A program made the translations under genes and the position numbers. 64,000 nucleotides of DNA from Isochrysis galbana (taxonomy: Eukaryota > Haptophyta > Isochrysidales > Isochrysidaceae). The notes beneath the pieces were generated by a model. It saw nothing but the letters and a program-made list of their open reading frames with translations, was not told the origin of the DNA and ran no database searches. Below, piece after piece: positions 10,460 to 20,294 of this stretch. Numbering within the stretch: position 1 is the stretch's first letter; every line of letters begins with the position of its first letter. Where the stretch lies: assembly GCA_018136815.1 (NCBI GenBank), contig CM030935.1:1996388-2060387 (forward strand). Reading direction: 5' to 3'.

Positions 10460-11341
10460 ACTAAGTTTATACTTGGTTCGCCCATGGGGGGGCACGAGCC
10501 CCCCCCTCTCTCCACTCCTCCCCTGCCGTGGGGGAGGAACCACCCATCCTCCTGGCATGCCTGATGGCTTGCTAGGAGGCCACTGCCCTGCTGACCCACT
10601 CTCCCACTGGCAGGCACGCCTGGTTCGCTCGTCCTGGCCCCTCGCGGCCAGCCCATCGCTCCAACCCCCTTCCCCCCCTGGTCGACAGGCAGACAGGTGC
10701 AGAGTGGGGGCCCCTGAGGCCCAGGAGCGCCAGCGAGGGAGAGGCAGGGGAGACCAGGGCCCAGTCCCAGCCTCCTCTGCCCCCAGAGCTGGCCTCCAGG
10801 AGCCTCCAGGGGTCGCCAGGGGCAGCTGCAGGCCTGCCGCAGGCGCGCCATCGCGCGTGCCGCAGGAGAGGGGAGAGAGAGCGCGGAGAAGGGGGTGGGC
10901 GGAGCGACCAGAGCTGGCCTCCAGGAGCCTCCAGGGGTCGCCAGGGGCAGCTGCAGGCCTGCCGCAGGCGCGCCATCGCGCGTGCCGCAGGAGAGGGGAG
11001 AGAGAGCGCGGAGAAGGGGGTGGGCGGAGCGAGAGCTCCGCTCACCGAAAAATAGGTAAGTCCCGCACCTGTTTACAGGATAAGTCGGGGCTGAGACCGC
11101 CGCCCACTCGGAGACACAGGAGGAAGGGGGGGAAAGATCACCGGGGGGAGGCGCGGGCCACCGGACCATATCTAAGCCCTTCACCCCTATCCCCCTAGTA
11201 GTGCACGGGGGGAGTCGCCTTATGGCGGGGGGTGAAGGGCCGGGGGAGTGGGGGTGTAGAAAGTTTTCCTACGTGAGTAGAAAGTAGAGGGTCCACGGCC
11301 GCGTGTGCGGTGAGACTATTAAAAGGTTTAATTTTATTTAA
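10460..11341 (+). mobile_element. Family I retroposon, complete, nested in family II
   Basis: The 18-base duplication TTCTGGGCTCCTATCTCA is at 10442-10459 and 11342-11359. The unoccupied site is seen in the family II copies at about 50205-50222 (reverse strand) and 57892-57909, where CTGGGCTCCTAT runs straight into CACGAGTGC. The element starts with the hairpin head, includes a 125-base tandem duplication, and ends GACTATTAAAAGGTTTAATT. The 3' part matches 39730-40036. Confidence 0.85.
10783..11032 (+). repeat. 125-base tandem duplication inside family I
   Basis: The segments 10783-10907 and 10908-11032 appear identical and abut head to tail. The unit starts CCAGAGCTGGCCTCCAGG and ends GGTGGGCGGAGCGA. 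Identity points to a very recent duplication within this copy. The other family I copies carry a single unit or none. Confidence 0.8.
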
Positions 11342-11641
11342 TTCTGGGCTCCTATCTCACGAGTGCCCCCCCCCCCTGCGTTGCTTTTACCCGAAAGGGG
11401 TTTTCCCCCAGCGTGGACTCGAGGAGAGGACGCGCTGGGGTGCGCGGGGCCGGTGCATGCACTGGGGGGAGGACAAATATCGAGGGGAGGGGGCAGTGCC
11501 CCCAGCACCCCCCGGTATCACTCGGACACCTGGCCCGTCAGGCATGGCGGGATTCCGGGACTGAGACGTTATGTCCAATTAGCTAGTGGGGTTGGCTAGG
11601 ATATAACATTGATTATTATTATTATCTTCATATTCTTGCCA

Positions 11642-13345
11642 CGCGTGCGGCCGTGGGTGCTCGATACTCGTTGCTAAATCAATCACGCCGCAGGGCCAAG
11701 CCCTAGCTTCACGCCTGCGGGCTGGCTGGCCCCTGCTCCCCTCACTGCCCCTGGAGGCCCGCCTAAGGGCCTATGAGCTAGATAGGCGCGCGCTATGGCG
11801 CGCTACCGCCGCAGAAGAGGAAGGAGGAGGGAGGGAGGGAGAAGAGTGAGGGGAGGATGATCATAGTGTGCGAGCGCTCGAAGCAGTAGATAGCTATATA
11901 ACAATGAGCGAGTGCTAATAGTTGCAGTAGCGGCTACTGCAACTAGCCTAGTACCACCCGACATACATGCCTGCATGCCTGGACCATGACTCTGCTGACA
12001 CACAAATTATTGCACCCTTGGTATAACTTCCCCCACGCAAGCCCCCAGCCCCCGTCAGAACTACCCACAAGGTCCCACAAGGTCATTGGGTGAAAAGAAA
12101 GTGAAGCAGCAGCCACACTACGTGGGGGGAATCCCCCCGCGTCCTTTCACGGGGATATATCGGGTTGCGAGTGGACCGAGTGCGACCCAGGGTCGACCAC
12201 ACTGGCGAGCTCCAAACTCACCGCGCGCGGGCGTGTCAAGCGGCGGCGGCGCGACGCAGTGCGCATGGGTCGGCGTACGCGCCCGCGTCCAAGGCCATGC
12301 GCGCGCACAATCTGGCGGCGGGTTGCGCTGCTCGCGGCGACGCGGAGATGGAGTGCACGAAAACGAGGCCTAGGAAAGATCGGACCGCTTCCAGCGAGTT
12401 GATGGGCAGAAGTCTACAAGGCGGTGCCGCAAGCCGGCATGAGACTATGGTAGCAACAATCCTCCGAAACGGGGCACGCCGCAACAGCCCGTATGGGGGA
12501 ATCGACTGATTGGGGATGAACGCCACCAGACAGCGCGTTCTAGGAACCGACGACGCGCAGGCCCCCGCATTCATTCGGGGTTTCCGAAAGCATTAAGCAT
12601 GGCTGGGGGAGCAGCACGAGCGCCCGGCAGAGGCAGAGGCACAAGCCCGCACAGATAGGCATCAAATGTTGATCGACCGGCCATGCATGTGTCATGTGTG
12701 TGTCATTGCACGAGCACGCACGGTCTGCGTTGCGCAAATTATTGTGACTGCTTTGACGGCGGTCAAGGACCCCCCCGACGCATGCGTTGCATGGAACACG
12801 CATGAGCAAAAGAAAAAGGGTGGAGGGCTTGCGGAGAGCATTCGGAATTCTGTGGGCAGAGACTTGGGCGGTGACTGTTGTGCACCACAGTGAGAGATCA
12901 GGCAGAAATGACGGCGGGCTAATGGCGATCATGCCCACGCACTGTCTTCTTGTCGAAACACGCAACGCATGAGTATGCGGCCGTGGTTCTTTCGCTGCCA
13001 CAGTCTGTTGGTCGCTTGCAATATGGACTACCTCGCACAAACGCGCAGATGGATTCGATGCGAGCGCTTTCTTTCCCTCGCCTCTTGCCTCTGCATCCAT
13101 CGTGTCCACAAATGCAATCCTTGCCTCATGTGGTACATGCATGTCCAAAGACTCGTCTTTCTACGTGGCCATAGTTGCGGTGTGGCATCCTTCCACTCTC
13201 ATCTAGCGCGGAAGCAGTACTGGCTTTAAGCGAGAGTGAAGAGTGCCACCCGAATGCCAGCCGAACAACCTCCGTGGACTGAATGGAAGAGTACACCGGC
13301 AAGACTCCCATGGGAAGGATTTCTGGCACACATCGGAGGATGCGT
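11642..13345. other. Gene-poor stretch, nothing recognised
   Basis: A GC-rich segment at about 11690-11830 resembles the end of family III bodies (GCCGCAG and GGCGCGCGCTATGGCG blocks). Reading frames at 12086-12573 and 12540-13148 show no family motifs. I cannot support a gene, although a decayed retroelement extending from the copia-like fragment on the right is possible. Confidence 0.35.
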
Positions 13346-13708
13346 TCATTTGAAATGCGGTAGATGCCACGGTCTTCCAAAAGGCTGCATACTGGGTGGA
13401 GACCATTCACTTCTTCTCCACCCATTTGGGCTGGAGGCGCCGAGCTCCATGTTGATTGCCACACGCCAATAGTCAGCATGGGGGGACTGAAGAACTTGGC
13501 GGTACGTTTTGGGGACTGTATCATCTCCCATGTCGGCAACGACGGTGACAGCGTGGGCGAAAGGTTGGCAGCTGTTGTCGGCAGGGAGGAGATCAGAGGC
13601 GAAAGCGCAAGTGATCAAAGCGAAGCGTACGGATGGCGTGGGTGCGTGGAAAGGGCTGGGCATGTGAAGAGGATGCAAGCCAAAAGTCTGGCCATCCCGG
13701 CGCTCCAC
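13346..13708 (-). pseudogene. Possible Ty1/copia polymerase remnant
   Basis: On the minus strand, around 13440-13560, the translation PKTYRQVLQSPHADYWRVAI followed by a methionine/glutamate pair fits the start of copia-type reverse transcriptase domains (P-x-TY-x-x-AL...P-x-A-x-x-W-x-x-A-M-x-x-E). The similarity stops within about 40 residues. Neighbouring frames on the same strand (13126-13539) stay open but show no further motif. I read it as a decayed fragment whose overlap with the 3' flank of the methyltransferase gene is incidental. The call rests on one motif. Confidence 0.4.
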
Positions 13709-13721
13709 TCGGTTGGAATAT

Positions 13722-14645
13722 TCATGCAGTGGCGAGTCCGGCGGCTGTTGGATTCAAGAAGTTGAAGCCCGACAGCTCAAAGTAAGAGCCGTCGACAGAA
13801 TCGAAGCCGGCCTGTTCGATGTACTTGAGTGTGCGTCGATTCAAGTGGCAGCCGTCGGCCGCGGCAACTTGCAATGGCGTGGCCAGCTCCTGCTGCCGAC
13901 GGAGGACAGGGTCCGTCTCCGACAGGACGTGCTCGAGAAACAGCATCTTGCCACCAGGCTTGAGCACTCGCCGCACTTCCTGTAGCACGCGCTCCGGCTC
14001 GGTCACGGAGCACAGCGTGAGAGTGCATACGACTGCGTCGGCAGCATTGTTGCGCAGCGGGAGTGCCTCGCCGACACCATGCACTGTGCGCACAGAGTGC
14101 CCCTTGTCAATCAGCCCCGCACGTCGAGCGGATCGCTGGGCGTAGGCTTGCATGGAGTCATTCGGATCGATCCCCACGATGTCCAAGCGCTGCGGCGTCT
14201 CAACGTCGCTCAAATTGAAATACTCTGCATTCGGGAAGCTTCCCATGCCAAGCTCGACCACCACCGCCTCGTTCTCCGGTAGCGAGCTCAGGAGCTGCCT
14301 GAAGAGCTGATTTTTCGTCGGTGCAACTGCGCGCTCGTACTCAGCCATCCCGTTGGCCATGCCATAGGCGAAGCCGGAATCACGTATCTTGTCGCGCGGC
14401 ACGTCGAACTGCTGCGCGGCCTTCCCATCCGCATTGGTGATGGCTGTCAAGGCTTCCACCTGCTCGGGCAGGAAGGCGCAGCACGGACAGGCAAATGCGC
14501 CTCCGAGGAGCGCTGCGCGGCGCGAGAGCGGTGGGGCACTCCGGCGCGAGGCGGGCGCCAGCGCGCTGTGTGGCGCGTGGGCGCGTGGGTGCGCAGCGGG
14601 CTGGAGGATGGCGAGTGCCGAATACAGGGAAAGGCTGACGACCAT
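13722..14645 (-). CDS. UbiE-type SAM-dependent methyltransferase with plastid-type leader
   Basis: A single exon encodes 307 residues. The start ATG at 14645 was chosen because upstream in-frame sequence is low-complexity and the protein then begins with a signal-like segment. Class I methyltransferase motifs are clear: motif I VVVELGMGSF (about residues 128-137), an acidic IDPN after the second strand, CTLTLCSV in the motif IV region, and EVRRVLKPGG leading into motif VI FLEHV. The leader (residues 1-60) has a hydrophobic start, an arginine/proline-rich stretch and then SRRAALLGG plus a hydrophobic run. This resembles a twin-arginine thylakoid-lumen signal behind a plastid transit peptide. 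The substrate cannot be told; METTL7-like and UbiE/MenG-like enzymes share this pattern. Confidence 0.82.
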   Translation of the reverse strand: MVVSLSLYSALAILQPAAHPRAHAPHSALAPASRRSAPPLSRRAALLGGAFACPCCAFLPEQVEALTAITNADGKAAQQFDVPRDKIRDSGFAYGMANGMAEYERAVAPTKNQLFRQLLSSLPENEAVVVELGMGSFPNAEYFNLSDVETPQRLDIVGIDPNDSMQAYAQRSARRAGLIDKGHSVRTVHGVGEALPLRNNAADAVVCTLTLCSVTEPERVLQEVRRVLKPGGKMLFLEHVLSETDPVLRRQQELATPLQVAAADGCHLNRRTLKYIEQAGFDSVDGSYFELSGFNFLNPTAAGLATA

Positions 14646-14864
14646 TCGCGGCGGGTGGAGGGAAGCAACAGACTCAGGCGGCTCGGCGCTGAGGGGCGGC
14701 GAGGAGTGGTGCGGGGAGGAGGGAGGGAGAGCGAGAGGGGGGAGGGGAGCGGGGCGGGGGGGGAGTACAAGTAGCTCGTAAAATTTATAGTCGCGGTCAT
14801 TTTTCGGGAGATCGTTTCGTTGTGTTTCGGCTGGTCGCCTCTGTGTGCATGTTTGAGGGGTGAG
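14646..14864. promoter_or_regulatory. Upstream region of the methyltransferase gene
   Basis: The stretch is purine-rich on the plus strand, hence pyrimidine-rich in the direction of transcription, with a short AT-rich patch around 14775-14800 (GTAAAATTTATAG). It is a plausible promoter, but no motif is established. Confidence 0.35.
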
Positions 14865-15060
14865 CCGCCCTCCACCGGCCCCCGGCCCCTGTCTGCCTGC
14901 CGACCGGGGGAGTGAGTACGAGAGCCGGCCCTGGGAGTGCGGCTGCTGGCTCGCGCCCACTGCCTGGGAGTGCGACTCCTACGCTCCTGACGCGCGCCGA
15001 ACGGGATCGGAGTCTAAGTCAGGTTGTCATGTTGTTGCGTGTTGCGTCGTTGCGAGTGCT
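14865..15060 (+). repeat. Family III retroposon 3' fragment
   Basis: The sequence matches the distal body of family III at 26210-26300 and 49850-49915. Shared blocks include CCCCTGTCTGCCTG, CGACC.GGGG, GAGTACGAGAG and GGGAGTGCGGCT. Only the 3' part is present. Confidence 0.5.
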
Positions 15061-15470
15061 TAGCACATGCTAAGATGCCAAGTGACCCATGGCCCAAGGG
15101 GGATCCGGGCCCGGTGGGGAGGGCGGGAGGGCTCGAGACGCCTCCCCATAGTGAACTAAGCATAAAGTTAGTTGCTTTACTGTCTAGTGTCTAGTGTCTA
15201 GTCTCAGTAGCAGTAGCAGTAGCCAGTAGCCAGTAGCAACCAGTAAAAGCCTATAGCCTATAGGCACCGGGCCCTGACTGATGGAAAAACTCGCGAAAGC
15301 ATTGCCATTGGCATTCGGGATGCCTATTGTTTTGCTCCGGGAATAGATGCTCGCTGAATCGCCCCGCCGTAAATAGACAGATACGGCGTTTTCGTACGTA
15401 AAGTAGCCCGGTCACTCACTCATTTTAACCACTATTTCCCACCTCCCCTGGGTGTCCAAGGATTCCTTAG
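15061..15470. repeat. Microsatellite-bearing intergenic stretch
   Basis: The stretch carries short tandem units GTCTAGT (about 15184-15202) and AGCAGT/CAGTAGC (about 15208-15240). A degenerate hairpin head (AACTAAGCATAAAGTTAGTT) lies at about 15153-15172. No gene is seen. Confidence 0.5.
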
Positions 15471-16079
15471 GGTCCCCCCTTACCTGCCCCGCCAACTCCC
15501 TCCCCCCTCCGAACGACCCCCTCCCGCCCCACGAAGGGCAATGGCGTCGGTGAGGGACCCCCCTTCCTTCCCCCGCGCGTGGCGGGCTATTTTGGGAGAT
15601 TGAGGCGGGCGCTCACGGGAGGGAATCAGAATGGTGAATGTGGGGCGCATCACTATTAGAAACGCGGAGCTTCCGCGACGTCCGATCGCCCGCGATCGGC
15701 CGAAGAATAGCCTGGAGGTGGTGGCCATGCATAGCCTAGAGCTCTCGCGAGCAGGGTGGGGGGTCAAGGGTAGGTCGCACGCTGGTGCTCAAGGGTCGCA
15801 CACACTCGTATTGACCCATCCTGGCCCCTCGCACCGCAGGAATGCCTCGATTCGATCCGGCCCGACGCCCAGGGCCACGGCCCCATTGACGTCGACAAGC
15901 GCTCGCTCGGACGCCTGGAGGTACAACTCCTCAAGTGCCCGTGCGGCGCGGCGGGCCGGTCGCGACCGGGCCATTCGGGACCTGCCTTGAGACCCTCAAA
16001 GCCTCCTGGCCCGGCCCCACACGCTCGCGCCAACTGTTGATCCGAAATCTGGAGTGCTGGTGTGTGGCGTGTTCACCTC
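15471..16079 (-). other. Possible distal LINE remnant, weak
   Basis: On the minus strand 15789-15974 is open and reads LEELYLQASERALVDVNGAV. This vaguely fits the segment before the RGxxQG motif of reverse transcriptases (LY-x-x-A-x-x-x-V-x-VNG). No RGVRQG or YADD motif follows. It may be debris from a second LINE copy; no gene is claimed. Confidence 0.25.
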
Positions 16080-17262
16080 TCAGCTCCTTCCCCCGTTCGT
16101 CTTGATCGTTCGTATGGGTCGGGCGTCTTCGCTCGTGAGCGATTTTGCCAGGGATTGGAAGTCTGGCCCGAAGTTGAGTAGTTTGAGGGCCAGGTGATAA
16201 AACTCCCAACTGACTCGGTCAAATGCTTTTTCCCAGTCAAGGGCTAGCAGTAGGCCCGGTTCTCCGGTTTCGTCTAGATATGCTCTTGTAAGCTGGAGGA
16301 GGTGCGTGGCTTCACTAATGAGTCGTCTCGGCACGAACCCCAGCTGGTTTTCCGATATGAGCTTGCCTATGACTTTGCCTAATCTATTGGTTAGGATCTT
16401 GGCTAATATCTTGTAATCGCTTTGTAATAGCGTGATCGGTCTATAGTTTCTCGGGTCGCGCGCGTCGCCTTTTTTGTATAGTAGGATTATGTCGCCTTCT
16501 CTCATCGTATATGCTAGTGTCCCCTTATCTAGTGCTAGGTTATAGAGTGTCGTTAGTATTGGCGCGGCTATCTTCTCGTGCGCCTTGTATACTTCTGCCG
16601 GTAGCCCATCCGGGCCCGCGCTTTTGCCGGGGCCTATGCTCCGGATGGCTTGTATGGTCTCTTCCACGCTAATGCGGCCTTCCATGCGGCATTTGTCTAG
16701 GTTGCTGAGTGGGCGGTCCGACAGCGCGGCCTCTAGGTCTGGGACTCTTTGGGCCTCCTTGGGTGAGTACAGCCACACGTAATATTTGCGGAACTCCCGC
16801 CTAATGTCGTGGTCTGAGACCGCGGTCTCGTGTTCCGAGTGTGCGGGCTGGTTCCAATTCTTGGTCCGGAATATCTCGGTGATGTTGGCTTTCCATCTTC
16901 GGGTCTTGCTTGAGTTGCGCGAAGAATTCTTTGGAGTGTAGGTCTTCCTGTCGGAGCTGGCGGTATAGTGGGAGGTCTTTCAGTGGAATCTTGCTGCGGG
17001 CTTCCGCTATCTCTTTCTGGACTTGTGCTAGTTCCCTTGTTAGTTTCTCGTTCGGCCCTCGTTTCGCGAGCTGGATGTTTAATCTCACGGCTTTCAGTTC
17101 TATATCGGATTGTATCGTGGGTTTTGTTCTGGCGGCCGTTTCCTCCCTCAGGAATGTGGCTACGTGGTTTTTAGTGTCCTCCCACACGGTTTCCGGGTCT
17201 TCCCCTTCGTTCATTTTGCGCATGGCTCTTTGTAAGAGTATTTCTATCGTCCGCATCTTCAC
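16080..17262 (-). pseudogene. LINE reverse transcriptase fragment, frameshifted and truncated
   Basis: Two minus-strand frames join: 17262 down to about 16900, a lysine/glutamate-rich linker, and then about 16900 down to 16080, the reverse transcriptase. The switch is signalled by WKANITEIFRTKNW and HDIRREFRKYY continuing in the second frame. RT motifs present are GPDGLPAEVYK, LLYKKGDARDPRNYRPITLL, ENQLGFVPRR and LALDWEKAFDRVSW, as in non-LTR retrotransposons. The YADD catalytic box is missing because the homology ends around 16090, and no endonuclease domain is seen upstream. The copy is therefore dead. It is preceded at 17263-17440 by the head sequence shared with family III. Confidence 0.85.
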
Positions 17263-17440
17263 CCGAATGAGCTTGTGGGGAGCTCGTACGGGAGCCGGGG
17301 GCTTGCGAGGGGGGAGGTATAATCAGGTGCTTACTTAGTTTTGTTTGTGCCTTGGGACTTGGTGCGGTCATGTGTGTCGTGGCTTGGCGTGTTAGTGCAA
17401 GTCTAGTGAGAGTAGAGGTACTAACGCTCAAGAATGTGTT
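17263..17440 (-). mobile_element. LINE head shared with family III retroposons
   Basis: Read on the minus strand this starts TTGAGCGTTAGTACCTCTACTC and reaches a segment translating PPSQAPGSRTSSPQ. The same order (GCGTTAGTACCACTACT, then CCCTCGCA..CCCCCGGCTCCC, then CTCCCCACAAG) occurs at 25545-25720, 29080-29290 and 57160-57335. It ties the autonomous LINE to the short family III elements. The LINE copy here has lost the internal region between this head and the RT linker. Confidence 0.65.
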
Positions 17441-17493
17441 TTTTTAACGCGCTTGTACGGTAACACGATACGTCCGCTTAGCGTAGGTGTTAC

Positions 17494-17861
17494 AGCCGAG
17501 AGGCTCGCTTAAAACGACGTGGCACCCCTCAACTCTCAGCCGAGTATTCGGACATGCAACATGCAACCGGCGCCTGTCACAACACAACAATAACATCACA
17601 ACACACAACAGCGACGGTAAACCGCAACGCATTTGGAATAAACAGGTCACTCAGCAGCACAGGAGGAAGGCGGGAACATACCGCTGAGGACAGGTGCACC
17701 CCGCTCAGCTCGGACCCCTCACACGATCTGAGCCCCTAAATAGAGCACGAGGGGAGTTGCCGCAAGGCGGGGAGTGAGGAGGGTGAGGAAGGGGAATGGG
17801 CGTGGCTATGAAAGCGGAACTCAGTGCCACGTGTGGGGGCGAGAATTTTAAAAAGTTTTTT
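17494..17861 (+). mobile_element. 5'-truncated LINE 3' end with target-site duplication
   Basis: The 16-base duplication TTAGCGTAGGTGTTAC is at 17478-17493 and 17862-17877. The element ends GAGAATTTTAAAAAGTTTTTT, the common LINE tail. Its body is the reverse complement of the sequence at 55560-55780 (CACCTGTCCTCAGCGG, CTCCTGTG and GCTCTACTTAGGGG blocks). The copy is too short to include coding sequence. Confidence 0.8.
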
Positions 17862-18062
17862 TTAGCGTAGGTGTTACCCCTGAATCTCTAGACGTTTGAT
17901 TTGTCAGACACACCGCTACTCAGTCATACCAGTCCTCTTCCTCCATACTCCCCTATAGGAGGGGCGGACATTCGATGGCACCAGGGTTGCCGCCGGCGCA
18001 GGGGCGCGCCTTAAATTGGTGTGGGTGGTACATGTGCGCAAGTGCCAACTTGGAAACTGAGT

Positions 18063-20294
18063 CTATGAGCCGGGCGTTAGCCTCTTCTTCGCCGTGGCTC
18101 TCTCCTTCCTACGCTGGCGCATGGCATCTTGATGTGTCTTTTTATAGGCCTGGCGCGCCTCGCTCCGTCCTTGGCGCCATCGACGTAAGATTTCTTCCTC
18201 GGGTTCTTGCCGCATGAATGGCTTCGGAGCGCCCCAAGAAGTATCCGCAACATCCATCGTGCCACTGCCTCCAATCGCTATCGCACCGCCCACATCAGCT
18301 GACATGTCTGTGACCCCTTCAAGATGCGCTTCATCTTTGTTGACTACGGCAGGCGTCTGATCCCATGGGAAGCTGGTGGCCTGTGCGTCCGGACCGGCCG
18401 TGAACATGGAATCCGACAGAGATGCGCTTGGTCCGTCGTCTGCACCGCCGAACAGACTCGAAAGCGCAAAGCTGCCGCCACTGTCACCCCCGACGAAGAG
18501 GCCCCGGAGCCGCACCGAAGACTGCACAGGAGCGTGATCAGCCGAGGCTCCGAGACCAGCGGCCACCCGAGATGTAGAGGCGCCGCTGGTTGCCGATGCG
18601 GGAGCCTTAGCAATTAGCTGACGCGCTTTGCGTAGCGGTGGCGTGCTTTTCTCCTTCTCTCCAGGTGACGACACCTGATCATTGGGTCCGCCATGCGGCG
18701 CCCGTGTTTGCCCAGCTATATCAATCGATTCCGGTGCAGGGATCGATGGCCGGCCTTTAGAGTGGCTTGGATTTGCGGGTCCTTTCTGTTTGGTGCTGTT
18801 CGGCTGATCGATAGGTGCCGACGTCGCCTGCGCTTGCCGATCGACGCTGGCCGCTGTTCTGGCCACCTTCCTCGAGGCTGGCTGTCCCGCTTCACTCATA
18901 TCATCAGCGTACACCCCCGTCAACAAACTAAAGCTCTCATGGCCCTTCACACTAGAAGATTGGGGTGACGTCACTTTGTGTGAGTAATCAATGCTAGGAC
19001 TTGCAAGCTGTGAGGGTTTATTTTTGGCCCCGTCTTCAGTGGGAAAGGATGATGGGGGCGGCGCTGGTGGCGGTGCGTCCGGGTCAAATTTGGCACCGAT
19101 TTGCCACGCGTCGGCCGACGCCCACTCTCCCCAACGCCGCTTCCGATCCGCCATCTTCGCCTCACGGCCCACGGACAGGTCTTGTTTCACCTCATCGGCT
19201 CCGAAGAGCTCAGACAATACTTTCATGGTCTGGGCACGATCGAGTCTCTTCTCCGCTTCTAGCTGCTCGTCCTCCCCCACCGCACCTGCACACGGCTCTT
19301 CATTTGGTAGATGGGTTCCATCGCCCTTTGCCACTGAATCCCCCTCGACAGCACTCATGCTTCCTCCGCCATGATCACACTTGGGATCCAGCTTCGGGAC
19401 CTCTCTAGTTGCACTGACCGCGGTGTCGGGTCGGCGCTTCTTCGTCATGGTTGGCCGCAAAATGGATTCGAGTATACTGGCCTTGCTCTGCACGAAAAGC
19501 TCCGCCTCAGCCAGCTCGTCAGCCAGCCCTTGTGGGATGGCAGGGGTGGCGGCCAGCACGGTTGTCTTGAGTGCATGGTGTGCCCCATCCCGTGAAGGGT
19601 GTTCCCTTACAACGCTGATGGGTGTACCACGAATCCCGCTGATGGCAGGGGCGTCATCTGATAGATTGGAATCATGCATAGACGAGGCCTCCTCCTCCGA
19701 TGCCTCGGGATCCCCATCCTCGATGGAGGAGTACGTGCCCATGCCATCACTTCTGAAGACTTGATTATGGTGAGATACAGGGAGCTCGTCGTCGCTCGAA
19801 TACGGGCTCGACTTGGGAGGCAAGGACACCGGCGGACGAAACTTCCGCTGGTGCTTGTTTGTCTCTCCGGGCTTGGCGACGATCACCTCTGCACGGTTGG
19901 TCGGGCGGACACGCAACGGAGCCTCTGGGTCCCACGCTTCAGTTTTGTGCTGCTCCGCCACCAGCTGGTCTCGGCGCTCCTGTGCGGCCTCCTCCCACTC
20001 GCGCTTGAGGCGCTCAAGGTACCTCTCCTTCGCGTACCACACGCTTAGCTGCCGGCCCCGCCAGCGTGTGCCAGTGTATGCCTTGATAGACCTCTCGAGC
20101 TGCGCCTCGCTCGCCACCAGGCTCACGTAGCCGAAGCCCCGGCTCTCCCCGCTGTGTGCGTGGCGGAGGACCTCGGCGGAGAGTACCGTACCGAATGGCT
20201 CGAACCGGCGAGATAGCTCCTCCTCGCTCACGTCAGCTGGAAGCCCGCCCACGTGGAGCCTCGAGACCTCCTCGGCTGCGTCGCCCGCACCCAT
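18063..20294 (-). CDS. NOL8-like nucleolar RRM protein
   Basis: A single exon encodes 743 residues. An RRM occupies residues 10-90, with RNP2-like LHVGGL and RNP1-like RGFGYVSL, followed by KERYLERLKREWEEA, just as the NOL8/Nop8 RRM is followed by an LAKESFLHRL-type helix. The middle is acidic and low-complexity. Near the C-terminus are FDPDAPPP, FALSSLFGG and a basic tail WRQGRSEARQAYKK onward, all in the order expected of NOL8. Family members take part in 60S ribosome-subunit maturation in the nucleolus. Sequence beyond the RRM is weakly conserved, so the orthology is likely rather than certain. Confidence 0.75.
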   Translation of the reverse strand: MGAGDAAEEVSRLHVGGLPADVSEEELSRRFEPFGTVLSAEVLRHAHSGESRGFGYVSLVASEAQLERSIKAYTGTRWRGRQLSVWYAKERYLERLKREWEEAAQERRDQLVAEQHKTEAWDPEAPLRVRPTNRAEVIVAKPGETNKHQRKFRPPVSLPPKSSPYSSDDELPVSHHNQVFRSDGMGTYSSIEDGDPEASEEEASSMHDSNLSDDAPAISGIRGTPISVVREHPSRDGAHHALKTTVLAATPAIPQGLADELAEAELFVQSKASILESILRPTMTKKRRPDTAVSATREVPKLDPKCDHGGGSMSAVEGDSVAKGDGTHLPNEEPCAGAVGEDEQLEAEKRLDRAQTMKVLSELFGADEVKQDLSVGREAKMADRKRRWGEWASADAWQIGAKFDPDAPPPAPPPSSFPTEDGAKNKPSQLASPSIDYSHKVTSPQSSSVKGHESFSLLTGVYADDMSEAGQPASRKVARTAASVDRQAQATSAPIDQPNSTKQKGPANPSHSKGRPSIPAPESIDIAGQTRAPHGGPNDQVSSPGEKEKSTPPLRKARQLIAKAPASATSGASTSRVAAGLGASADHAPVQSSVRLRGLFVGGDSGGSFALSSLFGGADDGPSASLSDSMFTAGPDAQATSFPWDQTPAVVNKDEAHLEGVTDMSADVGGAIAIGGSGTMDVADTSWGAPKPFMRQEPEEEILRRWRQGRSEARQAYKKTHQDAMRQRRKERATAKKRLTPGS

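Larger units (their letters stand above)
9851..11624 (+). mobile_element. Family II retroposon, complete, interrupted by family I
   Basis: The flanking direct repeat TCTTCATATTCTTGCCA lies at 9834-9850 and 11625-11641. The element opens with the hairpin head AACTAAGTTTATACTTAGTT, runs through a GC-rich body and ends with GGTTGGCTAGGATATAACATTGATTA followed by an ATT-repeat tail. Removing the nested insertion and its duplicated target leaves about 874 bases, close to the 892 bases of the copy at 49928-50819. There is no coding frame with known motifs. The simple-repeat tail suggests a LINE partner that recognises microsatellite-like 3' ends. Confidence 0.82.
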
